Part shown: positions 1 through 11,940 of the stretch, piece by piece | Layout: the number at the start of each line of letters is the position of its first letter | Numbering within the stretch: the first letter of the stretch is position 1 | NCBI RefSeq assembly: GCF_032854445.1 | Contig: NC_088301.1 | Coordinates: 868,001-932,000, forward strand | From: Liolophura sinensis | Taxonomy: Eukaryota; Mollusca; Polyplacophora; Chitonida; Chitonidae | Reading direction: 5' to 3' | DNA: 64,000 nucleotides | Translations under genes and position numbers: made by a program | Notes under the pieces: generated by a model | Seen by the model: only the letters and a program-made list of their open reading frames with translations | Databases searched by the model: none | Told to the model about the DNA's origin: nothing

Positions 1-280
1 GAACTTGAATGAACTATACTGCAGAAGGCCACTTGGCCCATGAGCATACAATATAATATAATTTCCATATGCCGATGCATACATGTACATTTGACACACA
101 AACATTGAATTATTGGGAGAAAAATACCCGTCATAATTAACACTGTTGTGCAAATTGAAGGTTTTTGCATAAAACGATATACGTTGTCAGTTTTCAACAA
201 TTCAGCACATTTTTGCCTCAGAATAATAACTTGTGACGTTATTCTGGTGAAGACACAGACAACATGCCGATCAGACGATA
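1..280. other. Non-coding start of window
   Basis: AT-rich sequence with no recognisable exon, repeat or RNA gene. It leads directly into the 14-bp array. Confidence 0.5.
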
Positions 281-674
281 GTCCCCACGCTCCTGTTCCC
301 CACACGATGGTCCCCACACGATGGTCCCCGCACGATGGTCCTCAAACGATGGTGCCCACACGATGGTCCCCGCACGATGATCCCCACACGATTGTCCCCA
401 CACGATGATCCCACACGATTGTTCCCACGCGATGTTCCCCAAAAGATGGTCCTCACACGATGGTCCCCACACGATGGTCCCACACGATGGTCCCATCACA
501 ATGGTCCCCCACACGACTGTCCCCACACGATGGTCCCCACACGGTTGTCCCAACACGCTGGTCCCCAAACGCTGGTCCCTACACGTTGTCCCCACACGAT
601 GACCCCACACGATTGTCCTCACACGATCGTCCTCACACGATCGTCCCCAAACGATGCTCCCAAAAAGATGGCCC
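281..674. repeat. Minisatellite, 14-bp unit
   Basis: Imperfect head-to-tail copies of a 14-bp unit of the form GGTCCCCACACGAT, about 28 copies, with point changes (CGC for CAC, ATT for ATG) and 1-2 base indels. The open frames over it on both strands are repeat translations (PHDGP-, WGPSCGD-like periods) and are not genes. Confidence 0.93.
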
Positions 675-729
675 TCCACAAGCGACTTCAAACTTCGAAG
701 TCTAAGGCCGGGCTAACGTTGGGACTGAA

Positions 730-763
730 CACGCCCCCTCCCCCGTCCCCCCCCCCCCCCCCA
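730..763. repeat. C-rich tract
   Basis: Near-pure cytosine run interrupted by a few T and G, between the 14-bp array and the Tc1-like element. Similar C or G runs recur near 2941, 32502, 40417, 48509 and 51028. They are likely slippage-prone and poorly resolved. Confidence 0.8.
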
Positions 764-884
764 AAGACCAAACAAAAGCTCCCTAGATCTGCAAAACTAG
801 GTTCCGTCCATCATCTTAAATGTAGGCATTTTGTGCAGATTAAAATGGAAGGCGGTTTCATGACATAATCAGGGTAGCTTACTA

Positions 885-2349
885 CACTGAATTCCAAAAG
901 AAACGCGAATTTTTCCAACGTCAAATCGGAAGTACTGAGTAATCAAAAGTGCGTAGATATGTAATGGATATCCCTGAGAGTATTTTTTAATTTTAAAGAT
1001 GAGTATCTTCCGCAAAAGTACCAACCGTGGTGTCAGGCGGCACAAAATTGTACTGATTTTCATTTTCACATCCCTTGTGAAGTGTTTGCTGGTTGAGTTG
1101 AATGCGCTTTCTTTTCACGAGATTCTTGTTCTGAGAATGCTTCTTGAGGAACATAAATCGCACAGCTGTTGCATTCGTATTTTGATGCAACATTGACCAT
1201 GCCACGATTGAGTGCTGATGAACGTCAAAGAGCCATCGGCAACATTGTGGTAAGTTGGAACGTCTCACGTGTCGCCAGGCATTATGGTGCTCATCAGTCC
1301 ACCATATACAAACTGCTTGAGCCTTGCAGCAGACAAACACAGTTAATGACAGTGCTCGAAGCGGACGACCTCGTGTGACATCAAACCGTCAAGACCGTTT
1401 CATTGTCAATTCCCATCGTCGGAATCGGTTCCTGCAAGCAGCCACTACACCTCGAAACACAGTTGGAACAACGAACCGACCCATCAGCACCAAAACTGTA
1501 CGTCGCCAACTCAACGACGCGGGTTTACGCTGCCGTCGACCTTATGTTGGTTCACCTTTGACTCCACGTCACAGACTTAACTGAGCCGCAGGTCATCGGA
1601 ACAGGCGCAATGGCAGAATATCGTCTTTTCCGATTTCGATTTTGCATCGACGCAGTGGACGGCCGAGTGAGGGTATGGCGACGTAGAGGTGAAAGGTTTA
1701 GTGATCTATGTGTACTCTATGTGATATTCCCAAACAACGGACAGGGACGTGGTAGAGGCGTTACGGCGCAGCGCTACCTCGATGAAGTGTTGAGGCCTGT
1801 GGTCGTTTTGCTCGAAGACGCAATCCTGTTCTACTGCAAGACAATGCAAGAGCACATACCGCAAGATTGACACAGATATTTCTACTGAACAACGACACCC
1901 AGACGATAGATTGACCATCTTTAAGTCCGAATATATAAATCCTATCGAGCACATCTGGGATGAAATTGAACGCCGCATTCGCCATCAACTCATGCAGCCA
2001 TTTTCCTTGCACAAAGCGTCGCTGACACTTACAATAACATTCCTCAAAGGTTCGTCCGAAGTCAACAAAATGGGTAGAAGATGTGCTGCTGTTGTTGACG
2101 CTAATGGGGGTCACACTCGTTATTGACGTTAATTTTTATTCCATCAGAAAAACAATTCCCAAAATCTGTTGAGCCAGATTAGATGAGTTCTCCCATTACC
2201 ATTCATGCAGAAGAATCAGCATGATATGAGCTATTAATTGAGCTATTGTCGTGATGTATAAGAGACATGTGTTTTAATAAAGTCAACCGGCTCTTACTCA
2301 TTTACAGTTTATACTATTTCTCCCATTCGCGTTTTTTTAGAATTCAGTA
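885..2349 (+). mobile_element. Decayed Tc1/mariner-type transposon
   Basis: The element is bounded by terminal inverted repeats. The left end starts CACTGAATTCCAAAAGAAAC at 885; the reverse complement of the right end, from 2349 inward, starts TACTGAATTCTAAAAAAACG. The arms match at 23 of 26 positions. Both ends are flanked by TA (883-884 and 2350-2351), the target duplication of the Tc1/mariner superfamily. The ~1.47-kb length and the internal transposase remnant agree. About 300 bp separate the left TIR from the transposase start. Confidence 0.9.
1199..2126 (+). pseudogene. Tc1-like transposase pseudogene (DDE family)
   Basis: Starts at an ATG with MPRLSADERQRAIG and an N-terminal helix-turn-helix (VSRVARHYGAHQSTIYKL). 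It then shifts to a second frame carrying SGRPRVTSNRQDRFI and LRCRRPYVGSPLTPRHRLN, and a third with DGRVRVWRRRGERFSD. The catalytic blocks survive in separate frames: FSD near 1628, QDNARAHTAR near 1838-1867, and NPIEHIWDEIERR near 1940, supplying D, D and E. At least two frameshifts, in-frame stops and loss of the segment between the first and second catalytic Asp make it inactive. The remnant spans 309 codons against about 340 for the family. Confidence 0.9.
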
Positions 2350-2351
2350 TA

Positions 2352-4478
2352 GGACTGGCAAATACTGCAATACTGACGACAAGTGTTGTAATCAGAGTGT
2401 TCAAGAATGGCGTCATCTGCTTGAATGACGATTATTCTTCGAGTTGTTGGGTTTACACGCTGTTCGCCGCGACACTAGGCCTTAAGGCTTTGTGGAAGAC
2501 AACTTTTTTTCATCATATTTTATTATACGCCATTTTAAAGATTGGCTGTTCGGCATTATATATACGGCAAAACGTTCCTCTCACATTAGCGACATGTTGT
2601 AAGATTATGTAATAGGCCCACAATGAGAACGAGTAAGTATGTCGGAGTGATGGAGACAGAACAACTTGGATAACAAAGGTCATTAGCCCTGCGGTATGGT
2701 CTGGTCGGCGCTTCGCTGACGAAATCCATGGGAAGTGATCAAGAAATAATGAAGGAACTATTAACCTGGGGATATATCAGAAATGACTTTAAGCTTTTTG
2801 AATTGTGTGACCTCCTTATCGTGGAGGATCATGGGAGGAGCTGTAGCAGGCCCAGTTGTACAGTGTAGCAAGTGAACTGAGCTGAAGGCCTATTTATATC
2901 TTATTTGTGGATATTATTGTATCTACTTGGCTTAAGAATGCCCCCCCCCCCCTCACCCCCACCCCACCCCCCACCCCACCTCACGACCCCTTTGGTTAAT
3001 AACTGGCTTGTGCTTGCCAGAAATACATGTAATCTGCTACATGTCTCATTATTCCATAAAAATGTAAAACAAAAAATGCTTTCTAATTAAATGAACCTTT
3101 AGCAAAATCTGAAATCAATAGTTTGTATCACGGCAGCTTTTTTGTTCACATAAGCCTACTAAGATGGAAATCGAATATTACCGTGAAATACTTCCTTGGT
3201 TACTGGACATGAAGACCTTTAGATCGATACAGTAAATCTGAATCTACCGAGGACAGGTAATTTAATTTTTTTTTACGGAAAGGATTGTTGTACGTATCGC
3301 ACTTCAAAAAGCACTAGGTCTTTCCTGTGGCACGAGGATGGCTTGTGGTAGCGGGCGACACCAGTCGGAAATTATTGATAAAAGGCTTAGCACCGTATTT
3401 TTGCAAAGTAATCACGTCGGTAATTCAAAGCTTAAAAAGAAAATCATGACAGGGATCGGGAGCCAATTAATCAGAAGTGGCTTCAGACCTGATATCAGGC
3501 TTTAAGCCACATCTGTGGTGAGCTTTACACTTCATGAAACTGGTAGAAAGCGGGTCAAAAATAAATATATAAATAGTCATATAGAAGGAATTACAACTTA
3601 CCGAAACTTTATCTGTGAAACTCAGCGATGAGTACGCGACTCTGAGAGTAGTGTCCCTTCGTTAATGATCTTTTGTGATGGGAGGTATTAAACACATCTG
3701 CAACTCACTTCCGCATCTCGTCAATATTCAATATTCAGCTTAATACGATATCTTGAGAAACTTTGTGCACCGGACCTGACATCACGTAGTCACTGCGGCG
3801 CATGCTCAAACAAACGAATGCTCCCAAACATAAGCACGTGTACAGGATGTTGACGTTAATGGGACAGTTACATGCACCCAAGTTCAGTTGAGTTTATGTT
3901 GATCTTTGTTTAATGTATGTCTTTTTCAAATTCGCTTTGAAAAACTGGATAAAGTACGCGATCATTTCTTGAAGAATATTGTCTTATTTTCTGGATATCG
4001 ACATAATCAAAGTTTAGGCCCAAGAGTGCGTACATTTGTAGCATAACAAATGAAATGTAGTGCATGGCATGCAGGTCAGCCTACACGGTGACAATCTGTT
4101 TTAGGTATGCCCCCAGAAGTCCTTACATAGTCCTATTGTAACAATGTGACTGTCAAATCAGACGGATCCCTAAGAACACAGTAACGCCTTGACTCGGAGC
4201 CATACGTGTATGCACTTTTAATTGAGTTGTTAGGCTTGTCAGATGTCAGATGGATTAAGCTAGCTAAAGAAACAAAAGGAATTTACTGGTAACTGTAAAA
4301 GAACTTCATTAGGTATATGAAAGATATCGGTAATTACGCATTTCTATTCATTTTAGCATATTTACTGCCTTGAATATTAATACACCATATTTATATATTA
4401 TAGCCTGAATTCACATATCATATAAGTAGTAAATGCATCTTATTTAGTGTAAGACTTTTGCCAATATTTGTTATGTCA
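2352..4478. other. Intergenic, no gene seen
   Basis: Mostly AT-rich single-copy sequence. A C-rich tract lies at 2941-2991. Short open frames such as 2397-2612 have no recognisable domain, and I see no exon or RNA gene. Confidence 0.5.
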
Positions 4479-4678
4479 NNNNNNNNNNNNNNNNNNNNNN
4501 NNNNNNNNNNNNNNNNNNNNNNNNNNNNNNNNNNNNNNNNNNNNNNNNNNNNNNNNNNNNNNNNNNNNNNNNNNNNNNNNNNNNNNNNNNNNNNNNNNNN
4601 NNNNNNNNNNNNNNNNNNNNNNNNNNNNNNNNNNNNNNNNNNNNNNNNNNNNNNNNNNNNNNNNNNNNNNNNNNNNNN
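4479..4678. other. Assembly gap (200 N)
   Basis: Exactly 200 undetermined bases. The 18 bases before the gap (4461-4478, CCAATATTTGTTATGTCA) are repeated exactly after it (4679-4696). The gap is therefore probably a fixed-size placeholder between overlapping contig ends. Any open frame across it is meaningless. Confidence 0.97.
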
Positions 4679-4696
4679 CCAATATTTGTTATGTCA

Positions 4697-5326
4697 GTTA
4701 AAAGTGTTGCGGAGAAAATTAAAAGAGACTGCATGCTTACCAAAATTAAGGGATAAATAATTTGATGTTGTTACATGCTCAACCTCTGTGTATACAATGA
4801 TCAACGCAGGGTTATCTCCATAGTTGCCACATGAAAATTGCAAAAAATAATTCAGTAAAAAGGCCAAAAAGTTTGAAGAGAGAGGAAAAACTTAATAATT
4901 TTACAATGAACACAACATAATGATAAATGTAACATTACACTGTATTCATGGTAGTTGCCTGTGAAATGTGTTAAGACCTGACACTTTCAAAATGTAGAAA
5001 GCATAAGGTTTGAAATGCTTGGGCCCTGTGCATTTACATGGCATTTTAGACATATTAAGGGCAATGAATGACACATGTACAGCAAAGTCAGCTAACTGCA
5101 ACGGATATGTGTATGTAGATAGTGGGGTACACCATGCAGAGAAATCTTAGGAATTGAGCATTTTTGCCCAAAATATAACTCAAATTAGCGGAGACACTCT
5201 GTACATAAGGAGCACCAGAGGTCGCCTGAGATACCCAAACCATGGGAATTGAAACGTTTCCTAGTGAGGAATGGTGCAAAAAAAGCATTTCGCATATTTA
5301 CTTTAGTAAGACTAGCAGTTGAGAAT
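4697..5326. other. Intergenic, no gene seen
   Basis: AT-rich sequence without a recognisable coding segment, RNA gene or repeat. Confidence 0.5.
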
Positions 5327-5546
5327 GAGTGAGTGAGTGAGTGCTTGGGGTTTAACAATTTTTCAGTCATATGACGACGAAGGAATCCTTAGGGTGTATG
5401 TAATGTGCCTCCTTACCGCAGGACGGATTTTCACCCCTCTTTTATCTAGTGCTGCTTCACTGAGACGACTTACCGAAGGCAAGTAAGCCGCACCGCCCGA
5501 GCCATTATACTGATACAGGTCAACCAGTCGGTGCACCAGAAAGTTA
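5327..5546 (-). mobile_element. SINE copy, 5'-truncated
   Basis: Minus-strand relative of the complete SINE at 12807-13167. Read on the plus strand it begins with a (GAGT)n tail, then CTTGGGGTTTAAC, the CATATGACGACGAAGGAATCC block and the body complementary to GGCTCGGGCGG, ending near the GACTGGTTGACC equivalent. The tRNA-like head is missing. The tail is shortened by loss of the AACGTCGT segment. Confidence 0.85.
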
Positions 5547-5839
5547 CACAGTTGAGAATGCAAATAAACAAGTATGAGTGAATATAATGTCTGAATGTTT
5601 AAAGACCATCTTTAAGTATGAAAAATGTAAATGTATAATCAATCAGTCCTGCACACATATCTGTCATGGTGGATATAGAGGCTGCGGATATTAACCAGGG
5701 ATCCAAGTTATATCCACATCCAGTGTGTATATCTACAATGAAAACATTTCATTATTAAACACATGTGGAGGTTAACATGAGAGTACTATGTGTACTTGCT
5801 CTTATTTAGCATATAACTTGGCTCAAATACGCAGTGGGT
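5547..5839. other. Intergenic, no gene seen
   Basis: No recognisable feature between two interspersed repeats. Confidence 0.45.
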
Positions 5840-5937
5840 CATGGGTTTCACCCACCATAATGCTGGCCGCCGTTGTTTAAGTGAAATATTCTTGAGTACA
5901 GCGTAAAATACCAATCAATTAAATAAATAAATCAAAT
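5840..5937 (+). repeat. Interspersed 3'-tail repeat, copy 1
   Basis: Matches the family CACCATAATGCTGGCCGCC, GTGAAATATTCTTGAGTAC, GGCGTAAAACACCAATCAAA followed by (AAAT)n. Five more copies occur at 11303, 15872, 16268, 39118 and 42288. The A/T-rich simple tail on a conserved 3' block suggests a SINE-like retroposon with variable 5' length; that is inference. Confidence 0.75.
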
Positions 5938-6288
5938 ACCCAGTGCCACATTATGTATAAGGAACAACTGCTCCCTACAGTTAGCATCCATGTAACCATG
6001 CAATGACTGCTCCCTCATTTGCTGGACAACCTCATGCAGTAAAGTCCTCCTCATCTTGATCTTCTCTCTGCTCTCCTTTCTTATAAATGTTTTCATTTGG
6101 GGATCTTCAGTGGTGTTTTTTTAAACATGAAGTATTGGTATAAAATTAACACACATGTACAAATGCACATAATTCTAAGTAATCACTCCAATAGATGCAA
6201 ACTGATTGCATTATAGATGAAATCCTTTTAAAGGAGTAGAAACATAAAAAATGATGCCAAAATCATATCAGACTATACCAGCTAGTTG

Positions 6289-6845
6289 TGATGAGGTCAG
6301 ACTGTTCAGGTGTACAGCCAAACCTCATCACACCTTGTACAGTCTGACCTCCTCACACCTGGAACAGTCTGACCTCATCACACCTGGAACAGTCTGACCT
6401 CATCACAGCTGGTACAGTCTGACCTCATCAAACCTGGTACAGCCAGACCTCATCACACCTGATAAAGCCAGACCTAATCACACCTGGTACAGTCAGACCT
6501 CATCACAGCTGTTACAGTCTGACCTCATCAAACCTGGTACAGCCAGACCTCATCACACCTGATAAAGCCAGACCTAATCACAGCTGGTACAGTCAGACCT
6601 CATCACACATGGTACAGTCTGGCATGACACCTGGTACAGTCAAACCTCATCACACCTGGTACAGTCTGACATGACACCTGGTACAGTCAGACCTCATCAC
6701 ACATGGCACAGTCTGACATGACACCTGGTACAGTCAGACCTCATCACACATGGTACAGTCTGACATGGCACCTGGTACAGTCAGACCTCATCACACCTGA
6801 TACAGTCAGGCCTCACCACACCTAGTACAGCCAGACATCACACCT
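6289..6845. repeat. Minisatellite, ~25-bp unit
   Basis: About 22 imperfect copies built from CAGACCTCATCACACCTGG plus TACAGT, with a shorter variant unit (CTGACATGACACCTGG) recurring at 6620-6780. No coding potential. Confidence 0.9.
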
Positions 6846-8627
6846 CAAATATATTAATGAATAGAATAATTTTTATCTCTGCCATCCTTGTGCATGTACC
6901 TGTACTACATTTACCATTAATTGCCGCATATATGTTAATTATACTGAAGTACTCAACTGTACACCAGAAGCGAATGAATAAATTTGTTACACAAAAATGC
7001 AGTGTGACCAGTTGTTATGATAGTGACCAAGGGACATCAGCAATACTGACTTCACAAATTAGACACCCAGATTATTTGTGTATTTATTGATTTGATTGTC
7101 CAGGTGTTTGATGCTGTGAAGACTGTTTCTTTTAAATGTTTATGACGAAAGTCTTAAGATTTATAGATGGATGGATGGAGTGAAGAAACTGGGCTAAGCA
7201 TAAGTAGCATGTTGCCTTATCTCTGACGAAGACAAGTATTGATACAAGCTACAGTGGAGCTGAGTCGGAGGCGATAAAACATGTGACCTCACTGGACAAG
7301 GACCCACATATACCAGAGAGGTGATTCACAGATCAACGAAAATGTTTTCAAATCCAACAGTACATGGCTATTTGAAGTATACGACTATAAGCACATAATA
7401 TGCGTTAATACATGTAATGTAATGTTTTTTTTTTTTCCTGAATTCCACTGTAAAGCTGGTTACTACTTTGTCACTACTGCCCATTTTTTCAATTTTGCAT
7501 GTGACTGAAGCACCAATAACATAAATAAATTTAATGATATGGGTTGCATCATGGTAAATATTTCCATGTCAATTAAAATGCATATCATTGGAGTATTTAT
7601 AAGCCTATGAGTACATTTTGTATACTGGTAAACAACTTGGATTGGTATGAGAAGCTGGTAGTTATAAGGATCTTAATTCTCGGATCGTTTGAACTATATA
7701 CATGTGGGAACGTAGTACGGCCCTAAAAATTTGCTCCAAAAGCTCACCTACAGAGGCAACCAAAGGTCATAGAATAATATTATACCATTGCGTTGAAACA
7801 TATTTTTCTAGCCCCTCGAGAAGGACATCATCTTAATTACCTTTTAACAAACCTGTAAACAACTTTATAAGATCAACATAGTTTTCAGAATTAGGCCAAA
7901 AGCATGAATAACTTAATCATGGTCGAAATTTTAGCTCATTTACAGAATCGGTAATCATGGAGGTACATGCATGTTGGCCTAGAATAGTCCAGCTCCATCT
8001 GTTCATGATATGCATGTAAGCCCATACTGACACCTATAATAATAGCCATGTTGAGCTTAAATGTAACTTTACAAAGCAGCCACTGAATACCCTTTTACAT
8101 CTTCACTCTAACAATCCACAGGGTGAATATTGCTAGTCGCGTAACCTTAGAGAGAGCAAATTTCTGACTAGATGAGCACACATGTAACAATACGTAGGCA
8201 TCCGTCGAATGTTTTACTAGACGAGTTAAAAACACTAACTTCGGGATAACCTCCGAAATGACCAATATATATTGTTTAAGTTTTTATTTTTGAAGACACA
8301 GTGTATACTTGTTCTTGTGTATTAGTTATTTAATATTATTATTTGTCTCTCCTATCGCTCTTTTAAATCTTTGTGGGATGATGCTATAAGCTGTCTTCTT
8401 TTTCCGTGAGGATGAGCACATACGACTGTGTTCGGCTCGAAAAGACGTTGTGGGCATGCGCGTCATGTCAGTGCGTTTTATGTGATGTCAGATCCGGTGT
8501 ACAAATTTTCCCAAGATTACCGATAATCAGCCACGCTGAGTTTCCACATTTCAGATGAGCGAATGTCTTGTTTGAATACCAGGACGAAGTTGGGCCTTAG
8601 TCCGTGCGGAGTTATTCACAGGACGCA
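6846..8627. other. ALG2 upstream region
   Basis: No exon recognised. The last ~230 bp are more GC/CpG-rich and contain GCATGCGC near 8455 (NRF1-like half site) and TGATGTCA near 8481 (CRE/ATF-like), compatible with a housekeeping promoter for ALG2. No TATA box is evident. The assignment of these motifs is inference. Confidence 0.4.
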
Positions 8628-9123
8628 ATGGTTAAAGTGGTCTTTCTTCACCCAGATTTGGGAATCGGAGGCGCTGAACGAGCGGTCATCGACGCGGCAC
8701 TCGCCTTGAAAAGTCGGCAACACAGGGTTGAGTTTGTGACATGTCATCATGATCCCAACCACTGTTTTCAGGAAACAAAAGACGGTAGTTTAAAAGTGAC
8801 AGTAGTCGGGGACTGGCTACCCCGCAGTGTGTTCGGCCGCTGCATGGCTCTGTGCGCTTACATTCGCATGATTGTGGCCGCTTGCTACCTCGTCATGTTC
8901 AGCAGCATTCAGTACGACGTAATATTCTGCGATCAGATATCCGCCTGTATACCAGCCCTCACATTCAGTGGCAAGAAGGTGCTGTTTTACTGTCACTTTC
9001 CGGACATGCTGCTTACCAAACGACAAACATTCCTGAAGAGACTGTACCGAGGACCTATTGATTGGCTTGAAGAGAAGACTACTGGAATGGCAGACTGTGT
9101 GCTAGTCAACAGTAAATTTACAG
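8628..9123 (+). CDS. ALG2: ALG2 coding exon 1
   Basis: Residues 1-165 plus one base. Ends in VLVNSKFT before the donor GTGCTT at 9124, and the split codon is completed by CC of exon 2. Translation continuing past 9123 loses similarity at once, which fixes the donor. Confidence 0.95.
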
Positions 9124-10953
9124 GTGCTTACTCATTTTATGTAGAACCTATGCAGTGTGACGCATTAAACACAATGTCAATATGTGCAACACTCGCTAAC
9201 GCTACGAAAATGAAGCTAATGAACTATGGGGGTGGCAGACACTGTATAACAGTGGTCGTAACGTGCTTAATTACATGCTGACATTGGGTCGAAGTAGTGA
9301 TTCAGTAGACATTATATCAAGTGTAACTTTGATATGTAGCCTAAAAGTGTTGAAATATAAAAAATAAGTGGCGTCGGGGTGTGCACTTGTCGTCTTGAGT
9401 CAAGCAGACCTGTGCATTAGATGTGACAAATGAAAAGTTTATTGGATCTTATTCAATCAAATTTTGTGGTCAATTTGTGTTTAAACCCATGTATTTATCT
9501 CAAAATTTGTGTTTATATGATCATTTAAATGATGCTGTACAACTGCTTTATGTTTAAGTTCACCTGAATTTCTTCATTGTTCTTAAGAATTCCCTGTTAT
9601 TTCCGATGTTTCAGCCACTGTCTTCAAGTCATCCTTTAAGTCCCTGTCTCATATCCAGCCTAAGGTGGTCTACCCAATTCCTGATTTTTCCGCCTTCCAA
9701 AAGCCAATAGATCCCCCAGGAGATCTCCTCCCTAAACAGGCAAGAGTGATTTTCCTGTCCATCAACCGATACGAGAGAAAGAAAAACTTAGGGCTGGCCA
9801 TCCAGGCACTAGGTAAGTCTGAAAAGCTAGTCTGGCATCAGCCAGATTAAATTTTGGAGATTTGTTAAAATTATTGTATTCCTGATGTTTGCTAATTCAT
9901 GAGATGTCCCATAGTTTGTTTATTGTAATAGTACAAATAAAATCAATGTGTAACGACAGCTTGGTAGTGGATAGTTCAAATAAAGTGACTTAAAAAAAAT
10001 CTTCAAAAACACACTAACATCAAGTACAGGTATCCACATCCAGATGTTATAGAAAGTGTAGTATTAGTCACCAGGAAACAAATTTATCCTGCAAATACCC
10101 AACAGTTCTGTGCAGAAAACCGATGTATAGGTGAATGACTTCAGTGATGTGACCATCGTTGGACCCCATCAGTGAGAGATAACCTACTCAGCAGACACAT
10201 TTGATGTCTGCAGGATTTGAGAATATATCTGTACCCCACATCACTGTTGTTGTCCATTGCAAAATCGGAGTATTTTGTCTGATGTGGGATAAAGTGCTTG
10301 TCATGGGGGATATAGACCATGATGGTCTTTTCGTTGGCTTAAAACCCCAAGATAATTGGAAGTACATGTGCATGCCCACCCAGTCAAGGTGTGTCAGAGG
10401 ATCCATTGTAACATTTTTAATGCTATTATTTTTGTCAGCTAAACTTGAGGAAAAGCTAGGAAGTCTGGACAAAATCCACCTAGTAATGGCAGGAGGTTAT
10501 GATGACCGAGTTGTGGAGAATGTGGAGCATTACACAGAACTGAGGAAACTGACCACAGATCTGAAGCTGGACGACCACGTGACGTTCCTAAGATCGTTTA
10601 GTGATACGGAGAAGCGAACTTTGCTGCATAACAGCTCCTGTCTCCTCTACACCCCAGACAAAGAGCACTTTGGGATTGTTCCTGTAGAGGCTATGTTCAT
10701 GAAGTGTCCTGTGATAGCAGTGGCCAGTGGTGGGCCTCTGGAAACAGTAGCTGATGGTCAGACAGGCTACCTCTGTGAACAAAGCCCAGAGAGTTTTGCT
10801 GAAGCCATGGTGAAAATTACAACAGATGAAAAGCTCAAAGCCAAATTAGGGCAGGCAGGACATGACAGAGTCATAAAGATGTTTTCTTTTGATGCTTTCA
10901 CCAAACAGCTGGACAGTATAATTAATGATCTTGTACCCAGTGTTAAGAGTTAA
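8628..10953 (+). CDS. ALG2: ALG2 alpha-1,3/1,6-mannosyltransferase, three exons
   Basis: GT4-family glycosyltransferase acting on the cytosolic face of the ER. It adds the second and third mannose to the dolichol-linked N-glycan precursor (established for ALG2). Coding exons join(8628-9123, 9615-9812, 10439-10953) give 1209 nt, 402 aa, close to the usual ~415. Seen in the protein: [13 protein letters not shown] at residues 6-18 (donor-binding Gly-rich loop), a hydrophobic stretch at 72-91 fitting membrane association, [39 protein letters not shown], and the GT4 EX7E motif with Glu307 and Glu315 (EHFGIVPVE). All three exons keep frame through GT-AG introns in phase 1. The ATG at 8628 is the only in-frame one before the conserved start. 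The gene converges with WDR70. Confidence 0.97.
9615..9812 (+). CDS. ALG2: ALG2 coding exon 2
   Basis: Acceptor TTTCAG at 9609-9614; donor GTAAGT at 9813. Encodes the linker [11 protein letters not shown] and the start of the C-terminal Rossmann domain ([19 protein letters not shown]). Both ends are phase 1. Confidence 0.95.
10439..10953 (+). CDS. ALG2: ALG2 coding exon 3 (terminal)
   Basis: Acceptor TTTGTCAG ends at 10438. The open frame extends further upstream into the intron to 10201, but that part lacks similarity. Encodes the C-terminal catalytic domain with [12 protein letters not shown] and a [15 protein letters not shown] loop. Stop TAA at 10951-10953. Confidence 0.95.
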
Positions 10954-11008
10954 ACCAACAATCGGTTGTGTGTGAAAACGGACATACAAGCCACAGAAAA
11001 GCAAGAAT

Positions 11009-11014
11009 AATAAA
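11009..11014 (+). promoter_or_regulatory. ALG2 polyadenylation signal
   Basis: AATAAA 56 bases after the ALG2 stop. Further AATAAA copies at 11166-11171 and 11183-11188 could serve longer 3' UTRs. Confidence 0.6.
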
Positions 11015-11208
11015 GAGAGATGCAAATGTTATCAAATGTTATAAACAGTTATTTATTTTACTGGTAAGGTACCAACAAAAAGATGTCTTTCATGCAATGA
11101 TATAACATTGATAGTAAAACCTGGTGTTCTTCATAAACATCTCCAGTTGTTTTGGAGAAGGATGAAATAAATTTATACTTTCAATAAATATCCTTTATCG
11201 ATTGTAAT

Positions 11209-11214
11209 TTTATT
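11209..11214 (-). promoter_or_regulatory. Candidate WDR70 polyadenylation signal
   Basis: TTTATT on the plus strand (AATAAA on the minus strand) 630 bases beyond the WDR70 stop. Another lies at 11052-11057 and would make the WDR70 3' UTR reach close to the ALG2 signals. Confidence 0.4.
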
Positions 11215-11302
11215 AGATTCTAATCTGGGTCCTGTTTCACAAGGAAATCATGGACTGATAAATTCACTGAGATGAACTTCTCCTTATGCCCGCTGTGGAT
11301 GT

Positions 11303-11411
11303 GCATGGGCCCTGGGCTTTGCTCAGTTTCCTCTCGCCATCATACTGGCCGCAGTCATATAGGTGAAATATTCCTTAATATTGCATAAAACACCAATCAA
11401 ATACATAAATC
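11303..11411 (+). repeat. Interspersed 3'-tail repeat, copy 2
   Basis: Degenerate copy between the ALG2 and WDR70 3' ends: GGGCTTTGCTCAGTTTCC, CATACTGGCCGCAGTC, GTGAAATATTCC, GCATAAAACACCAATCAAA, then an ATACATAAAT tail. Confidence 0.75.
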
Positions 11412-11843
11412 TAATAGATCCTTGTGCCAGTTTCAGTCTTTCAAACACGCACCATATCAGAGTTCATGCCAACAATGTACTTTAGTCTCTTTAATCGACT
11501 CTACGTACAAGGTTAGGTAGTAATATTTTAACCTATTTGTTTGGCACTGTTCATCCAGTAATTTGCTGACCAATAGTGTCTGTAGTACTCCAAACTCATA
11601 TCTTCATCTGCTTTTTGAATTGCCTGTCTGAACATGTTAGATTCCTTAAAATGTAAGGAAAAATGCTTGCAACATGTTTTGAGACATATATCCCAGAAGT
11701 TGTTCCTAGGAATAGGGTATGCTGGCACAGCAGTGCATAGGCATGGGCCAGTGGCCAAATACAGAAGAACCTTTCTCAGTTACACATGATCCTAGCAACT
11801 GGTCCCTACATAAAAGTATCTGATTCATTCCATCACTAATCAA

Positions 11844-11940
11844 TCACTGAGTGAGCTTTGCTTTTTTCCACAAAGGTTCTGTGTCTGTTTCTTCTTCCTC
11901 CTCCTCCTCCTCTTCCTGGAAAATCGCTTTTGGCTGAGTT
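11844..11940 (-). CDS. WDR70: WDR70 coding exon 16 (terminal)
   Basis: Acceptor TTGTTACAG. Encodes TQPKAIFQ, a nine-Glu run, then TDTEPLWKKAKLTQ and TGA (11846-11844). The TQPK...WKK end is the expected WDR70 C-terminus. The Glu run is a GAG/GAA stretch of low complexity. Confidence 0.92.

Noticed and set aside
4458-4760. Open frames spanning the N run
   Set aside because: They exist only because undetermined bases contain no stops.
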